A stretch of 64,000 nt of DNA from Brucella pituitosa (GCF_003049685.1 NZ_PYSY02000002.1:744001-808000), one strand, 5' to 3'; shown: positions 26,677-36,043, counted from the stretch's first letter. A program made the numbers and translations. Notes: generated from the sequence alone by a model not told the origin.

Positions 26677-27930
26677 TTATTCCTGATTGGGTGCTTCGAC
26701 CGTCGTTGGTTCGATGCCGACAGGCTGCATATTGAGAGGCTGGAGATACTCATCGCCGCCATCTATCGGGTTCATATCTTCGCTCGCGCGGATGTCGTTG
26801 ACGGAAAGCCAACCCCAATTCCGTCCGATCGCGTATGAATCGAAACGAGCCTTCATGTCGCCTTTAAGCAACCCGGCGATGTTGAACTTCGCATAAATCT
26901 CGAGATCATCTTCCGGGATGAGATCGCGGCCTATGGCCTGCTCCCACATCACCAGCCAATCGTTGACCGTGTATGTGATGAACCCAATGTTCTGTTGCTC
27001 AATGCCCGAGCCCCATGATGTTGATTTCTCTGTGATACCCAACATATGTGGAGGCACGCCGAAGAACATGGCAATCTCGGTCAATGACTGAACGCGCGTT
27101 TGAATGAACTGCGCGTCGTTCGATGTCATCCCGATCTTGTCGTAAGTCATTCCCTCTTCGAGAATGAGGTCACGGCCTTCCCGCGCGCCGCCCCGACGAT
27201 AATAATCCAGGCTTTCCCGTAGGGCTTCTTGCCCTTCAATCCCGAGCTTGCCTTCGTGCCGAAGTACGCCGCCAACATTGGTGCCGTTTTCAAACAGTGA
27301 GGTTGCGTGCTGCTCAGTGGAAAGCGACAAACCCATTGCTTCGCGAGCATAAGTGAGCACAGGCAAGCCGACGATGCCATCGAAGGTCATTCCGCGCAGA
27401 TGAAGCATGTCTTTCTGCTTCAGCTGCAATCGGCTACCGCTCGGCAACGTCACATTGTAAGTCAGGGAAAGGTCGCGCTCTTGCTTGACTTCCACGTTAT
27501 CGGCGTTGAGCGGAATGAGTTCAATCACCTCGCCGCGACTGTATACCTTGTATGCGTAACCGTTGCCGCGCAGCAGAACACTCGCCTGCATCATGCGTCG
27601 GAATTCAGAAGGTGTTTGCCATCTGTTCGGCTTCCGCCGAAGTAGCGACCACAAAGCATGATCGTCCGCGTCAATGCGCGTTTTGCTGTCTACTCGCCTC
27701 TTCAGATCAAGAGGGAGTGTGGCGACTGTCCCTGAGATGAGGTTCACACATCGCCACACCGCTGCAATCTTCATAGAGTTTTCAGCGGTAATGTTGCGAC
27801 TAGCGGACGTGTCACCGTTTTGAATGAAGTCATTTAATGGCGTGTCCGCCATACTGCTCCATTGCTGCTTAGGCGCGCCCCGTCGTTTGGGTGGCCCATC
27901 TGAGCCACGCCACCAATCCATAAAGCCCAT
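26677..27930 (-). CDS. Portal protein (HK97 family)
   Basis: This 417-residue protein matches HK97 portals: AVWRCVNLISGTVATLPLDLK, FRRMMQASVLLRGNGYAYKV, EIAMFFGVPPHMLGITEKSTSWGSGIEQQNIGF. The dodecameric ring is the DNA entry channel and terminase dock. It lies seven bases after the terL 3' end. Confidence 0.95.
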   Translation of the reverse strand: MGFMDWWRGSDGPPKRRGAPKQQWSSMADTPLNDFIQNGDTSASRNITAENSMKIAAVWRCVNLISGTVATLPLDLKRRVDSKTRIDADDHALWSLLRRKPNRWQTPSEFRRMMQASVLLRGNGYAYKVYSRGEVIELIPLNADNVEVKQERDLSLTYNVTLPSGSRLQLKQKDMLHLRGMTFDGIVGLPVLTYAREAMGLSLSTEQHATSLFENGTNVGGVLRHEGKLGIEGQEALRESLDYYRRGGAREGRDLILEEGMTYDKIGMTSNDAQFIQTRVQSLTEIAMFFGVPPHMLGITEKSTSWGSGIEQQNIGFITYTVNDWLVMWEQAIGRDLIPEDDLEIYAKFNIAGLLKGDMKARFDSYAIGRNWGWLSVNDIRASEDMNPIDGGDEYLQPLNMQPVGIEPTTVEAPNQE

Positions 27931-27937
27931 GCGGTCC

Positions 27938-29356
27938 TCATAAAATCAAAAGGCCGCGGCCTTTTCTGTATATGGATTCTTTTGGCGCCGCTGGAACACC
28001 GTCAAGCGCAGCACCAATAGCCATTGCGAGCGCGACTGCAGCATCGATGCGAACCGACGCTTTCGTTTTGACAAACCATCGGTTTTCTTGCGGGTCGTGA
28101 TCGAACGTTGCGCCCATGAGGGCGGTCATCAACACTGGGTTTCGCCTCAAGCGAATGCGCCCGTCGATGATCATGTCTTCCAGCGCCAGCACCGAACCAG
28201 GCATCCACAAGCCTTGCGGCGGTGGCAGGCCAGCGGCTTTTGCGGCCTCAACTTTTGCTGGTTCAGGCTTAGCTCGAACCTTACCACCCTGCGGATGTGC
28301 AACATGGTCGACTTCAATGCCGAGTGCGTCCACCTCTTCGCGGAACTTGTCGTAGGCGTAGCGGTCGTATGCAATAGCTTTGATTTCAAATTGCTGATCA
28401 AGCCGCTGTAGGCGTGCCGCAACGAAGTCATAGCGGACACGCTTGCCGGGCGTGGCGTTAAGCCAGCCTTGCTGCACCCATAACTCATATGGTGCTTTGT
28501 CGGCTTGCGCTCGGGCTTGCAGCGTGTCGCCGGGCGTCCAAGCCTCAACCCAAGCGTCAAAAGTCGGAAGACTGACGGTAGCTCCGTCTTCTCGTTCCAT
28601 TTCCATGAAGCCAGTAGGAACCACGCAGGCGAGAACGGTCATGTCCTTGCTGCCCGAAAGGTCGACACCCATGAAAACCGGCTTTTCAGCGTGATCTTCT
28701 TCGGGGTCGAAGTCGTCCATGACGCTTTCGACAGTCTCACGCGGCATCCACGCCTTATCGGCATCCGTCCAGCAGCAAAAGTGCAGGCGCAGAATACCGT
28801 TCAGCTTGCCCGGCATTTGTTTTGCCTGAGCAACAACGCCGGCCAGATATTCCTGCGTCAGAATCACTCCGAGAAGTGGATTAGCTTTCTTCCAGCAAGT
28901 CGGATCGTTCAGAGGGTCATCGCCCTTATCGAGCGCGCAAACCCATGCAAACGTCGTGTCATCGATGACTTCACCGACGTAATTAAATACTTCGTCTGGC
29001 GTCTGCGTTCCGGCTGCAACCCGAACTGCGTGCTCGTGCTCTTCCCAGCAAATGCTGTTCTTGTCGCTACCAGAGTTCGTAATCATCAAAAGGAGCGGTT
29101 GACGACGAAACTTAAAGCCACGCTCTAGCATTTCCATCGTCGATCGGTCTGGATGCTCATGCACCTCATCGCAAAGCGCGAAGTGTGGACGCGGACCAGA
29201 ACCCGACTTTCCCGAATCCTTTGAGATCGGACGGAAAAAAGATTGTGATTTGTGGTGCGCGATATTGAACTCGCGCCCAATACCGCCGCTGAACTTCACA
29301 CGCTGCATCAAAGCAGGTGCAGCCCGCGCCATCTTCACAGCGTCCTGAAAGAGAAT
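27938..29356 (-). pseudogene. Large terminase, C-terminal part, split by the inner element
   Basis: This part begins in the attachment core and reads ILFQDAVKMARAAPALM. It contains the Walker B region (HFALCDEVHEH) and the nuclease domain (GVDLSGSKDMTVLA with its metal-binding Asp, and the C-terminal DAAVALAMAIG). Alone it lacks Walker A and cannot package DNA. Joined to 45952-46409 the frame continues without a break to a protein of 617 residues. The GTG at 29338 could start a truncated product, but no ribosome binding site was seen. Confidence 0.93.
29334..29356. repeat. attL core of the inner element
   Basis: This 23-bp sequence (TTCACAGCGTCCTGAAAGAG and AAT) is repeated exactly at 45952-45974. 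Including neighbours, 29329-29359 matches 45947-45977 at 29 of 31 positions. It encodes part of the terminase just after Walker A and lies 31 bases from the integrase stop. Confidence 0.95.
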
Positions 29357-29387
29357 GCCTTACGTCAATGGTTTCAACGACTTAGAA

Positions 29388-30599
29388 CTAACTGCGCAAC
29401 TCTTGCGCAATTGCTGGCACGTTTATTTTTGGCGATGGCATTAAGCGGTCTGAAAGCGATTGTGCGGCTTCGGCGTGACCCATGCCTTTTTCAAACGCAT
29501 GAGTGTAAACTGATAAGGTCGTATCGACCCGCTTATGACCCATTTCTTTTGCCACGATAGGAAGCGCCCAACCAGCATCAACACGCCAGCTTGCCGCAAA
29601 GTGCCGAAGGGCATGAAAGTGGAAGGTGGGCTTTCTTTGTTCGGTAGACAGTCCCGCCCGGTATAACAAACCACCCCATAACATCCGGATCGCATCATGC
29701 CGGTAGGGCTTGCCCTTTGCGTCGGTGAAAAATAGATCGTCCTTGTTCTGCATCCAAAACGATGCCTTCCAAGCCTTCAACAGATCAATGACATGGGTAG
29801 GAACGCCAACTTCGCGATTACCCGATTCTGTCTTCGGACCCTTCAAGCCATCTAAGCGAGACAAGCTTGACCTAACCTTCAGCACTCCGATTTCCATGTC
29901 GATGTTTGAAAGCTTTAAACCCAAAATTTCGCCAAGGCGCAAACCGCAGAACGCAGCAGTATGAACGCAACACTGCATTAAAAGATTAGCCCGTGGCCTC
30001 CTTCCTACGTACATCGGCATTGCCGCCGCTTCCAAAAGCTTTTTTATGTCATCAGTCGATAGAGTTGCGATTGGCTTTGAAACAGCGCCCCGCGTCTCGT
30101 GGAACAGGTCTATGAGCGGGTTACGTACAGCCCATTTTCGCCTTATGGCAAACTCGAAAATTCCTTTCAGCACCGTTTCAAACTGCCGGGCGGAAACTGG
30201 GGCCACTTTCTTTTCAGTGATCAGCTTTCCATGCCAATCAGAAAGAACTTCCAGGTTCACTTCGGAAAGCTTCAGATGTCCAAGGGCTGGCAAGATGTGC
30301 CGTCTCACATCCTTGGCGACCTTATAGTGGTAGGTCTTTCCGATGATGCCAGATTTAAGCCGCTGGTCCTGCCATCTCATGTATTCTTTAGCGACGTATT
30401 CAACCGAGAACTTGCCGGATTCCGCGACATGCAAACCGGCGTTCAATTCCGTTTCAATTTTGGACCTGTGCGCGTCCGCATCTTTCTTCTTGTCAAAAGA
30501 CTTGGAACGGTGCTTGCCGCCCTGATCGACGTAACGCACTTCCCACGCCGATTTCCTGACGCCGTTGTATTCCCACTCGCGTTTTCTAACGCTCGCCAT
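29388..30599 (-). CDS. int: Tyrosine integrase of the inner element
   Basis: This 403-residue phage integrase has an N-terminal arm-binding domain (about 1-60), a core-binding SAM-like domain (about 65-165) and a catalytic domain. All catalytic residues are visible: Arg221 (GLRLGE), His329/Arg332 (HALRH), His355 (GHK) and Tyr365 (SVYTH). It recombines attP with a site inside a phage terL gene and lies next to attL, as usual. Its 3' end is 31 bases from the core. Confidence 0.96.
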   Translation of the reverse strand: MASVRKREWEYNGVRKSAWEVRYVDQGGKHRSKSFDKKKDADAHRSKIETELNAGLHVAESGKFSVEYVAKEYMRWQDQRLKSGIIGKTYHYKVAKDVRRHILPALGHLKLSEVNLEVLSDWHGKLITEKKVAPVSARQFETVLKGIFEFAIRRKWAVRNPLIDLFHETRGAVSKPIATLSTDDIKKLLEAAAMPMYVGRRPRANLLMQCCVHTAAFCGLRLGEILGLKLSNIDMEIGVLKVRSSLSRLDGLKGPKTESGNREVGVPTHVIDLLKAWKASFWMQNKDDLFFTDAKGKPYRHDAIRMLWGGLLYRAGLSTEQRKPTFHFHALRHFAASWRVDAGWALPIVAKEMGHKRVDTTLSVYTHAFEKGMGHAEAAQSLSDRLMPSPKINVPAIAQELRS

Positions 30600-30668
30600 T
30601 TCATTCTCCTTCTTGTGAAAACGTAGCCCTGACCGGCAATAAAGCCGATCAGGAAGCCTAAAGGCTGG

Positions 30669-31121
30669 TTAGTGACGTTTGGAACCCAACGCCCATGCGT
30701 ATTGGATCAATCGGTCTTCGGGCATCGTGATTGCCAACTCGCCGTCTTGGTACAAATCCCACATGCTAAGATGTTCGTTGTACCGGCCAATCTCGAACAG
30801 TTTCCCGCTCATCATGATCGTGGCCCCGACTTTAAAATCGTCGCGTCCTATGTTTCGATAGATGACGCGCGGCGCTGGCTGGTTAGATGGCCCTTTGTCT
30901 TGAAGGGTAGCCACAACTGCCCCGGCTTCGGAGCAATGGCGAAGCTGGCGTTGTATCTCGAACTGCAACAATTTTTCGGTTGTTCCGACATCATCCGGCA
31001 ATCGGCACCACTTGCGTAGCATCCGAAGTTCATCAGCCACCGAGTCGGCCAGAGCTTCCAATATCTCGGTTGACTGTCTAATGTCGTGAATTGCGCCATC
31101 CAGTGAACAAAGGTCGGTCAT
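30669..31121 (-). CDS. Hypothetical protein of the inner accessory operon
   Basis: This 150-residue protein has a helical N-terminal half (AIHDIRQSTEILEALADSVADELRMLRKWCRLP) and a beta-rich C-terminal half (VIYRNIGRDDFKVGATIMMSGKLFEIGRYN). No family recognised. The start at 31121 overlaps the upstream gene by ATGA. It is the last gene of a three-gene coupled operon beside the integrase. Confidence 0.6.
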   Translation of the reverse strand: MTDLCSLDGAIHDIRQSTEILEALADSVADELRMLRKWCRLPDDVGTTEKLLQFEIQRQLRHCSEAGAVVATLQDKGPSNQPAPRVIYRNIGRDDFKVGATIMMSGKLFEIGRYNEHLSMWDLYQDGELAITMPEDRLIQYAWALGSKRH

Positions 31122-31252
31122 GCCGCACCGCCAATCGTACGAGGGCCACATGGCCAATGGGGCAGTCTAATGATGACCACGATCATTTTTTGCTCGCCAC
31201 GGCTAAAATTCAGCGCAACAAACAGCATGGTTTCAAAGTGTTTCATGGTCAT
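31118..31252 (-). CDS. Small hypothetical protein (44 aa), middle gene of the operon
   Basis: The start overlaps the stop of the upstream gene (ATGA at 31252) and the stop overlaps the next start in the same way. The product has a weakly hydrophobic middle (MIVVIIRLP). It has no recognised family. The tight coupling on both sides is the main evidence that it is translated. Confidence 0.5.
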   Translation of the reverse strand: MTMKHFETMLFVALNFSRGEQKMIVVIIRLPHWPCGPRTIGGAA

Positions 31253-31572
31253 GCGCGCGCCTCCCAATATTCGCGGGTCGCGCCGTCATACGTCTCTTCT
31301 TCGTAGCCACCCTCTTCGTCGGGTTCGAAGTCAGATTCGTCGTCTTCTATGTCCGACAGGCAAAGCTCAAGCTCATCGCCGCGAAAGCTGGATGCCACGC
31401 CAAACTGGCTGCCGGCAAAATTGCTTTCAAGCGGCTCATGTTCAAGATCACAATCGCCGTCGATCTGATCAAGGATTGAAATCAAGCGCTCAATCTCGTC
31501 GGCAATGCTTCGCCTGACGAATTGCACGTTCATGCCCGCAATATGTGCGGGCGCAATAGTTGGATGATTCAT
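31249..31572 (-). CDS. Highly acidic hypothetical protein
   Basis: This 107-residue protein starts MNHPTIAPAHIAG, then a helix (RRSIADEIERLISILDQIDGD) and a very acidic tail (DIEDDESDFEPDEEGGYEEE). I have seen similar IERLI..LD.IDGD.DLE proteins in rhizobial prophages without a function. Acidity of this kind occurs in DNA-mimic proteins, but also in many inert ones. The start at 31572 was chosen because the longer frame runs into the repeat-rich leader. Confidence 0.65.
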   Translation of the reverse strand: MNHPTIAPAHIAGMNVQFVRRSIADEIERLISILDQIDGDCDLEHEPLESNFAGSQFGVASSFRGDELELCLSDIEDDESDFEPDEEGGYEEETYDGATREYWEARA

Positions 31573-31983
31573 TGTAGTCTCGCGGTAAGACCGAACATGT
31601 CTGCTTCTCAGGGCTTTCATGCCGGGTAAGCCAGTGAACAGCACTGGCGCCGGGAGTCTGAGAACATGTCCGCGAGAACATGCGCCATGGCCTTCGTTAT
31701 TGAGGTCAAGATTTCTCTTGACGCACCGTGGCACTCCCGGCAATAGTATGCCGGTCACGCCCACGGCAAAGGGGCGCGTCATTATTCGGAACACATCTAG
31801 CCCGGCAAGGCCGATCTGTTCCTATCGCGGATGAAGCCCTATCCCCGGCAAGGGACGGCTTCGAGAGTTCTCAGGCTCCGTGAACACACTTACCGAAAAC
31901 ATTCTTAATTTCAAGTGAATCCATCCCCTTTCGGGGAAGCATTCGCCTATGCTATTGCTCGCCCTGTCTAAATGGGGAATGTT
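31573..31983. promoter_or_regulatory. Divergent control region of the inner element
   Basis: This 411-bp gap separates the minus-strand acidic-protein operon from a plus-strand pair. It holds three GAACATG repeats (31593, 31662, 31676; the last two 14 bp apart) and several stems: GCCAGTG/CACTGGC, CCGGCA/TGCCGG and GCCGGGAGT/ACTCCCGGC about 80 bp apart. No gene is evident. These look like operator sites and a structured leader, but no regulator is assigned. Confidence 0.45.
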
Positions 31984-32295
31984 ATGAAGCGTATAATCGT
32001 TGTTTTGAGCCTACTGACGGCAACTATCGCGCATGCTGATGATAAGACGGACAAAGATAAAGTCTGCACCTCTTGGGGTGGCCTTGCCGCAAAAATCATG
32101 GAGCTTCGACAAGACGAGGCACCAATGAGCCGGGTGATCGAGCTTATTGATTCTGATGGCGACAACCCGGTAACGAGGCACATCATCAATCAAGCATATG
32201 AACAGCAAGCATTTGAATCCCCAGGCAATCAAAAGCGCGCCGTTGATGCTTTCCGTAACAAAATCGAACTTCAATGTTTTAAGTCAGCGAATTGA
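31984..32295 (+). CDS. Small exported protein
   Basis: This 103-residue protein has a clear signal peptide (MKRIIVVLSLLTATIAHA, cleavage after the last Ala) and a hydrophilic mature part with two Cys that could form a disulfide. It heads a two-gene plus-strand unit in the inner element. No family recognised. A periplasmic role, for example in exclusion, would fit but is not shown. Confidence 0.6.
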   Translation: MKRIIVVLSLLTATIAHADDKTDKDKVCTSWGGLAAKIMELRQDEAPMSRVIELIDSDGDNPVTRHIINQAYEQQAFESPGNQKRAVDAFRNKIELQCFKSAN

Positions 32296-32303
32296 GGCGT
32301 CTA

Positions 32304-32618
32304 ATGACAACCGCATACCCACGCAACATTATCGGACATGTTGACGATCTCAGCGACGCAATGAAGGCGGCCAAGACTATCGACGAGATTGAAAAATCGT
32401 GGCTGCATTTTCATCTCATTGAATCGCATATCGAGCGCACTTGGCCCAACGATCGGCGTTTAATGGACACGTTGCGCCGTCTGAAAAGCGGGCTTTCACA
32501 ATACACTCGCGATTTCAGAGAAGGACTACCCTCGCCTTACAGTGGATGGAGAGCCGATCTTTCGTCGCTGCGATCACAGGTTAGCCCGCAATACGACAAG
32601 GATGGTTGGCCTAAATAA
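32304..32618 (+). CDS. Hypothetical protein
   Basis: This 104-residue helical protein (IDEIEKSWLHFHLIESHIERTWP, RRLMDTLRRLKSGLSQY) follows the exported protein by 8 bases. The ATG at 32304 is chosen over an upstream in-frame ATG at 32292 that overlaps the previous gene. No family recognised. Confidence 0.5.
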   Translation: MTTAYPRNIIGHVDDLSDAMKAAKTIDEIEKSWLHFHLIESHIERTWPNDRRLMDTLRRLKSGLSQYTRDFREGLPSPYSGWRADLSSLRSQVSPQYDKDGWPK

Positions 32619-32677
32619 AGAACTGCTCGCTCATATTGCATTCAGCCATTAAAAAAGCGCCTAACAGCGCTGTCATT

Positions 32678-33079
32678 TTATTCATCAATTTGAACAATGT
32701 GCTGTTCCAGGTGCGTATAGAAAGCAGCGAAATCTAACTTATGCGCTATAACACCAGTAAAGATCTTTGCCGTCTCTTCTGTGTCAGGCACATGAAAATC
32801 ATAACCGTGAAATTGCATGAATGTTCTTCCCGCAATAAATCCGGTACGTTTATTTCCCTGCATAAAAGCATGTGCGCCTGCAATTGACACCATATACTCG
32901 ACACCGAGAACAACAACATTCTCTTCGCTATTATAAGCCCATTCAGAATATGGCCTCGATAACGCGCCTTCTAACTTCCCTATATCGAGCAAAGAATATG
33001 GCTCGCCGCTAGTTTTAACAACGTGCTGATTGATTTCACAAACGTCGCGAGAAGCGAGCCAATTGAAGCTATTTTGCAA
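32678..33079 (-). CDS. Doc-type Fic-fold toxin
   Basis: This 133-residue protein carries the Fic/Doc core motif HAFMQGNKRTG at about residues 69-79 (HxFxxGNKRT). Doc of phage P1 phosphorylates elongation factor EF-Tu and stops translation. The protein follows a 55-residue upstream gene with an 11-bp overlap, the arrangement of an antitoxin-toxin pair. It would stabilise the inner element in its host. Confidence 0.85.
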   Translation of the reverse strand: MQNSFNWLASRDVCEINQHVVKTSGEPYSLLDIGKLEGALSRPYSEWAYNSEENVVVLGVEYMVSIAGAHAFMQGNKRTGFIAGRTFMQFHGYDFHVPDTEETAKIFTGVIAHKLDFAAFYTHLEQHIVQIDE

Positions 33080-33236
33080 GTTCAGCCATAATCCGTGGAT
33101 AGCGTTTAAAAGTATCTTCGCATACGGATTTGATCGTTACCTGATTCTTAACGGGACGAGGAGGAAATTTATTTTCCTTCTTCGAACTTCCCACATCAGT
33201 ATGACTGGTGGTGAAGCATGCTATAACCTGTGGCAT
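33069..33236 (-). CDS. Putative antitoxin of the Doc pair
   Basis: This 55-residue protein starts at 33236 (AAAGGAG eight bases before) and contains ENKFPPRPVKNQVTIKSVC and a C-terminal helix. Sequence similarity to Phd is not visible, so the call rests on size, position and overlap with the toxin. A longer frame upstream is rejected because the best ribosome binding site is here. Confidence 0.6.
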   Translation of the reverse strand: MPQVIACFTTSHTDVGSSKKENKFPPRPVKNQVTIKSVCEDTFKRYPRIMAELAK

Positions 33237-33310
33237 GGTCTGCTCCTTTCCACATTGTAAACGCATTGAACGGCAGATGGGTTTCCAAAAATCAACCGTT
33301 TGTTGAATAT

Positions 33311-33340
33311 GTATAAGGGTACAAAATATCTGTCTGTCAA
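33311..33340 (-). promoter_or_regulatory. Candidate promoter of the toxin-antitoxin pair
   Basis: On the minus strand TTGACA (33340-33335), 18 bases, then TTATAC (33316-33311), about 75 bases before the antitoxin start. Confidence 0.55.
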
Positions 33341-33561
33341 GACTTGATTTATGAGTCAAAATATGTTACGAAGGCTCTGTCTTCTTCAGTAGCCTTCTAT
33401 GTACGGCAGAGCATGCAAAAAAATAATTAACAGACATTCAATTTCAGTCAAAATAATAAGAAATTTACAAGAAACTTGCCCAACGCATTAATTAAAAAAT
33501 TAATCATTTTTATAGATTGAGCAACAAACCATTTTGCAAATGTTTGCAATTTTTACGATTC

Positions 33562-33586
33562 GAGATGAAACGGCCCGAAGGCCGCC
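33562..33586 (-). terminator. Possible terminator of the inner late operon
   Basis: GGCC-TTC-GGGCC type hairpin (33571-33584) right after the tail chaperone stop, with only TTTC behind it. The AT-rich gap 33360-33560 holds nothing recognisable. Confidence 0.45.
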
Positions 33587-33590
33587 CCTA

Positions 33591-34121
33591 TCATCCATAC
33601 CTTTGCATAAGCTCAGCTAGTTCATCCTGATCAGGTGGCGCCACATCAGCCCCGCCGCCTTGTGCTGTATTCCAGCCTTCGAGATATTGATTGAACTGCC
33701 ACATGGTCATGTCGGAAAGGTCGGCAGGCTTTAGCCCGATTGCTCCCGCTGTCTGATAAATATCAGCGCTGGAAAAATCCGGGTCCGACTTCCCTTTCTT
33801 TTCTTCGCTAATCGAGCCGTCTGGCGCAGATATGCAAACCGCAATCAAAGCCCTGCATAGATCACGAACACGACGCGCCATAGACGGCCCATAGTGAGCC
33901 GTCAGCAAGCGTTCTGATTTAGATGGACGCATACCGCCGCCGACCAATGAAACGCTCAGGACGCGCCGGACTTCGGCAAGCTGATACGTTTCATTCGCCA
34001 ACCTATCCCACAGGCCAGCAATGCCGCCGTCAACATTACTATCGGTGTCGATGTAACCGGCCACCGTCAAGCGCAAGGAATGCACCTGACCAGCGAGAGG
34101 GGCGCTCAAATAGCCGATCAT
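33591..34121 (-). CDS. Tail assembly chaperone, TAC_11 fused to its extension (inner element)
   Basis: This 176-residue protein combines a TAC_11-like part (GGIAGLWDRLANETYQLAEVRRVLSVSLVGGG, RLLTAHYG) with the extension AGAIGLKPADLSDMTMWQF. In the outer phage the same two parts are in different frames. It is encoded after the tape measure, whereas the outer phage has it before. The start overlaps the tape-measure stop by 4 bp. Confidence 0.8.
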   Translation of the reverse strand: MIGYLSAPLAGQVHSLRLTVAGYIDTDSNVDGGIAGLWDRLANETYQLAEVRRVLSVSLVGGGMRPSKSERLLTAHYGPSMARRVRDLCRALIAVCISAPDGSISEEKKGKSDPDFSSADIYQTAGAIGLKPADLSDMTMWQFNQYLEGWNTAQGGGADVAPPDQDELAELMQRYG

Positions 34122-36043
34122 CGTACAATACCCCGCCGTGCAGCTTCACGGCTGTCTCGTCCGAAGCGCAGCGATGCGCTCTTGTCGTAACGCTTGATCT
34201 CTCGCTCGCTCATCTGCTGCGATACGCCTCTCACATAAGCTTCCAGATTGCCGTTTTTATCGACACTCACACCAACATCCACTCCGACATCAACCTTGCT
34301 CTGTGTTGCACCGCCCGTCTGTGCCTGACCTGCAGGCTGGCGAAGCGCCTTAGCTATGTTCGTATTCGAGATGACCTGCGAACCACGTGGAATATTCAGA
34401 AGCTCTGGTCCCTGCTCACCGATCAAAGACAATCCGCCTGGCGCTGAATTTGTACCTTTTGCGAACTTTGGAATAGGCGGGAAATAGTTCGTGCCGAAAC
34501 CCGATCCACCCCCAAACAAGCCGCCGAAGATATTGCCAAATCCACCACCGCCGAATAGAGCGTCAAGGCCGCTATTCAAGAAACGATCAGCCAGACGCCC
34601 GATAGCATCAGCGAGAACGTCAGTTGCCTTGGCGCCAGATAGAAGGCCAGAAACAAGCGTGCCAGCGAACTCCCGTCCAGCGTCGTTCAATTCTGCTAGT
34701 TGTTCCTGTGCCTTATCCCACGCCTCATTCTGCTTATGTGTGCTTTCGACCAGCGCTTCGATTTTCTGCTTTTGTGTCTCGGTCGCAGCAGCACCCGCAT
34801 GACGAACGGCGATCATTTTCTGTTTTTCGACTGCAGATTTGCCGACAAGGCTGGCCTCGAATTCAAGGTCCGAAATCAATTTCAGAACGGCCTTGGCTTC
34901 ACGTTCTGCCGCCTTGGCCGCTTGATCGCGATCCCGCGTGGCGTCCGACTTGCCGCCCTTTGAGCTGCTGCTGTCTGGCAGAATGTAAGGCTTGACGGGC
35001 GACTGGTCAGGAACAACTGGAGTCGATAGGCTTTTGCGACGTTCAAGCTCATTGTTCAGTTCTTTTTCGCGAGCGGTAATACCTGCGATCTGCGCCTCTT
35101 TGCTTTTACCAAAAACCCAGCCGACATTATCTTGTGCACTTCCGGCCTCAATAGTATTGGCACGCTCGCGCTGCTTCTGAAGGAGATCAAGCTCGGATCT
35201 AATGCCCGCCACGCTCTTGTTATTCAGCTCATTCCACGAACTGATAAACGCTGACAGAGCGCCAACCGCATCAACAATCGCCGCCTTAAGCGTCGAACCG
35301 ATAGTGGTCGCGATCTGGTTGAACTTCTTATCAACTTCCTCGGCTCGCCGGATGAAATTCTCATCCATGATGCCGCCCATCTTTTGGGCTTCATTCAATG
35401 AGGCTTCAATGCCGGCGCGACCCTGTTCTATGAGTCTGACGAACTGTTCGCCGCCCTGACCGCCAAGCAATTCATCAAAAATGCGAACGCCTGCGGCGGT
35501 GTCTTTTAAGCGTCTGGTCCGATCGATCAGTTCGAGCATCAAGTCGCTTGGATTCTTGATACGCTCTTTGACTTCATCGGGAGACATGCCGAGTTTTGCA
35601 AATGCTTCGGCGGCCGACCCTTTGCCGGTCTTGGCGTATTCATCACCACGGATTGCGAGCTCTTTAAAGGAATCGACAAGCGCATCGACGCTGATACGGT
35701 TCTCATCTGCTACCCGCCGCCAAAGCTGGAACGACTCCACCTTAAGGCCTGCGGTCTTGGCTTCGTCTCCCAGCGCGATGATTGATTTCATCGCAGTATT
35801 GACTGAAGCAGTAATCGCTCCAAAGCCCAGCCCACCAATGCCGAACTTGGCAAGGGCCATGTTCATGCCCTTGGATGCACCCTGCATTGCTTTCTGCATC
35901 GCGTCGGAGTTTTTCTTTGCGCTGTCGGTCATCGCCTTAAAGCGCTTTTCAGTCGTCCGCTGCGCTCGCGCCATGCCTTTTTCAAGATCATTGATACGGG
36001 CCTCAACGGCAATAACTAGTTTTTCTTCATCGGTGCGGGCCAT
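34118..36043 (-). CDS. Tape measure protein (inner element)
   Basis: This 641-residue protein has the tape-measure layout: coiled-coil N-terminus (LVIAVEARINDLEKGMARAQ), hydrophobic segment near 55-85, central helices, a Gly/Phe-rich region (GGGGFGNIFGGLFGGG) and a C-terminus ending RYDKSASLRFGRDSREAARRG. That end resembles the outer phage's tape measure. By length it would give a tail about 70% as long. The gene starts directly after the TerL stop (TAG ATG). Confidence 0.92.
   Translation of the reverse strand: MARTDEEKLVIAVEARINDLEKGMARAQRTTEKRFKAMTDSAKKNSDAMQKAMQGASKGMNMALAKFGIGGLGFGAITASVNTAMKSIIALGDEAKTAGLKVESFQLWRRVADENRISVDALVDSFKELAIRGDEYAKTGKGSAAEAFAKLGMSPDEVKERIKNPSDLMLELIDRTRRLKDTAAGVRIFDELLGGQGGEQFVRLIEQGRAGIEASLNEAQKMGGIMDENFIRRAEEVDKKFNQIATTIGSTLKAAIVDAVGALSAFISSWNELNNKSVAGIRSELDLLQKQRERANTIEAGSAQDNVGWVFGKSKEAQIAGITAREKELNNELERRKSLSTPVVPDQSPVKPYILPDSSSSKGGKSDATRDRDQAAKAAEREAKAVLKLISDLEFEASLVGKSAVEKQKMIAVRHAGAAATETQKQKIEALVESTHKQNEAWDKAQEQLAELNDAGREFAGTLVSGLLSGAKATDVLADAIGRLADRFLNSGLDALFGGGGFGNIFGGLFGGGSGFGTNYFPPIPKFAKGTNSAPGGLSLIGEQGPELLNIPRGSQVISNTNIAKALRQPAGQAQTGGATQSKVDVGVDVGVSVDKNGNLEAYVRGVSQQMSEREIKRYDKSASLRFGRDSREAARRGIVR

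Noticed and set aside
27938-29338. Independent short terminase starting at GTG 29338
   Set aside because: It lacks Walker A, has no ribosome binding site, and its frame continues into the other half through the att core.
31650-31700. LexA-type SOS box
   Set aside because: GTTC direct repeats are 14 bp apart start to start, not the 11 of the alphaproteobacterial GTTC-N7-GTTC box.
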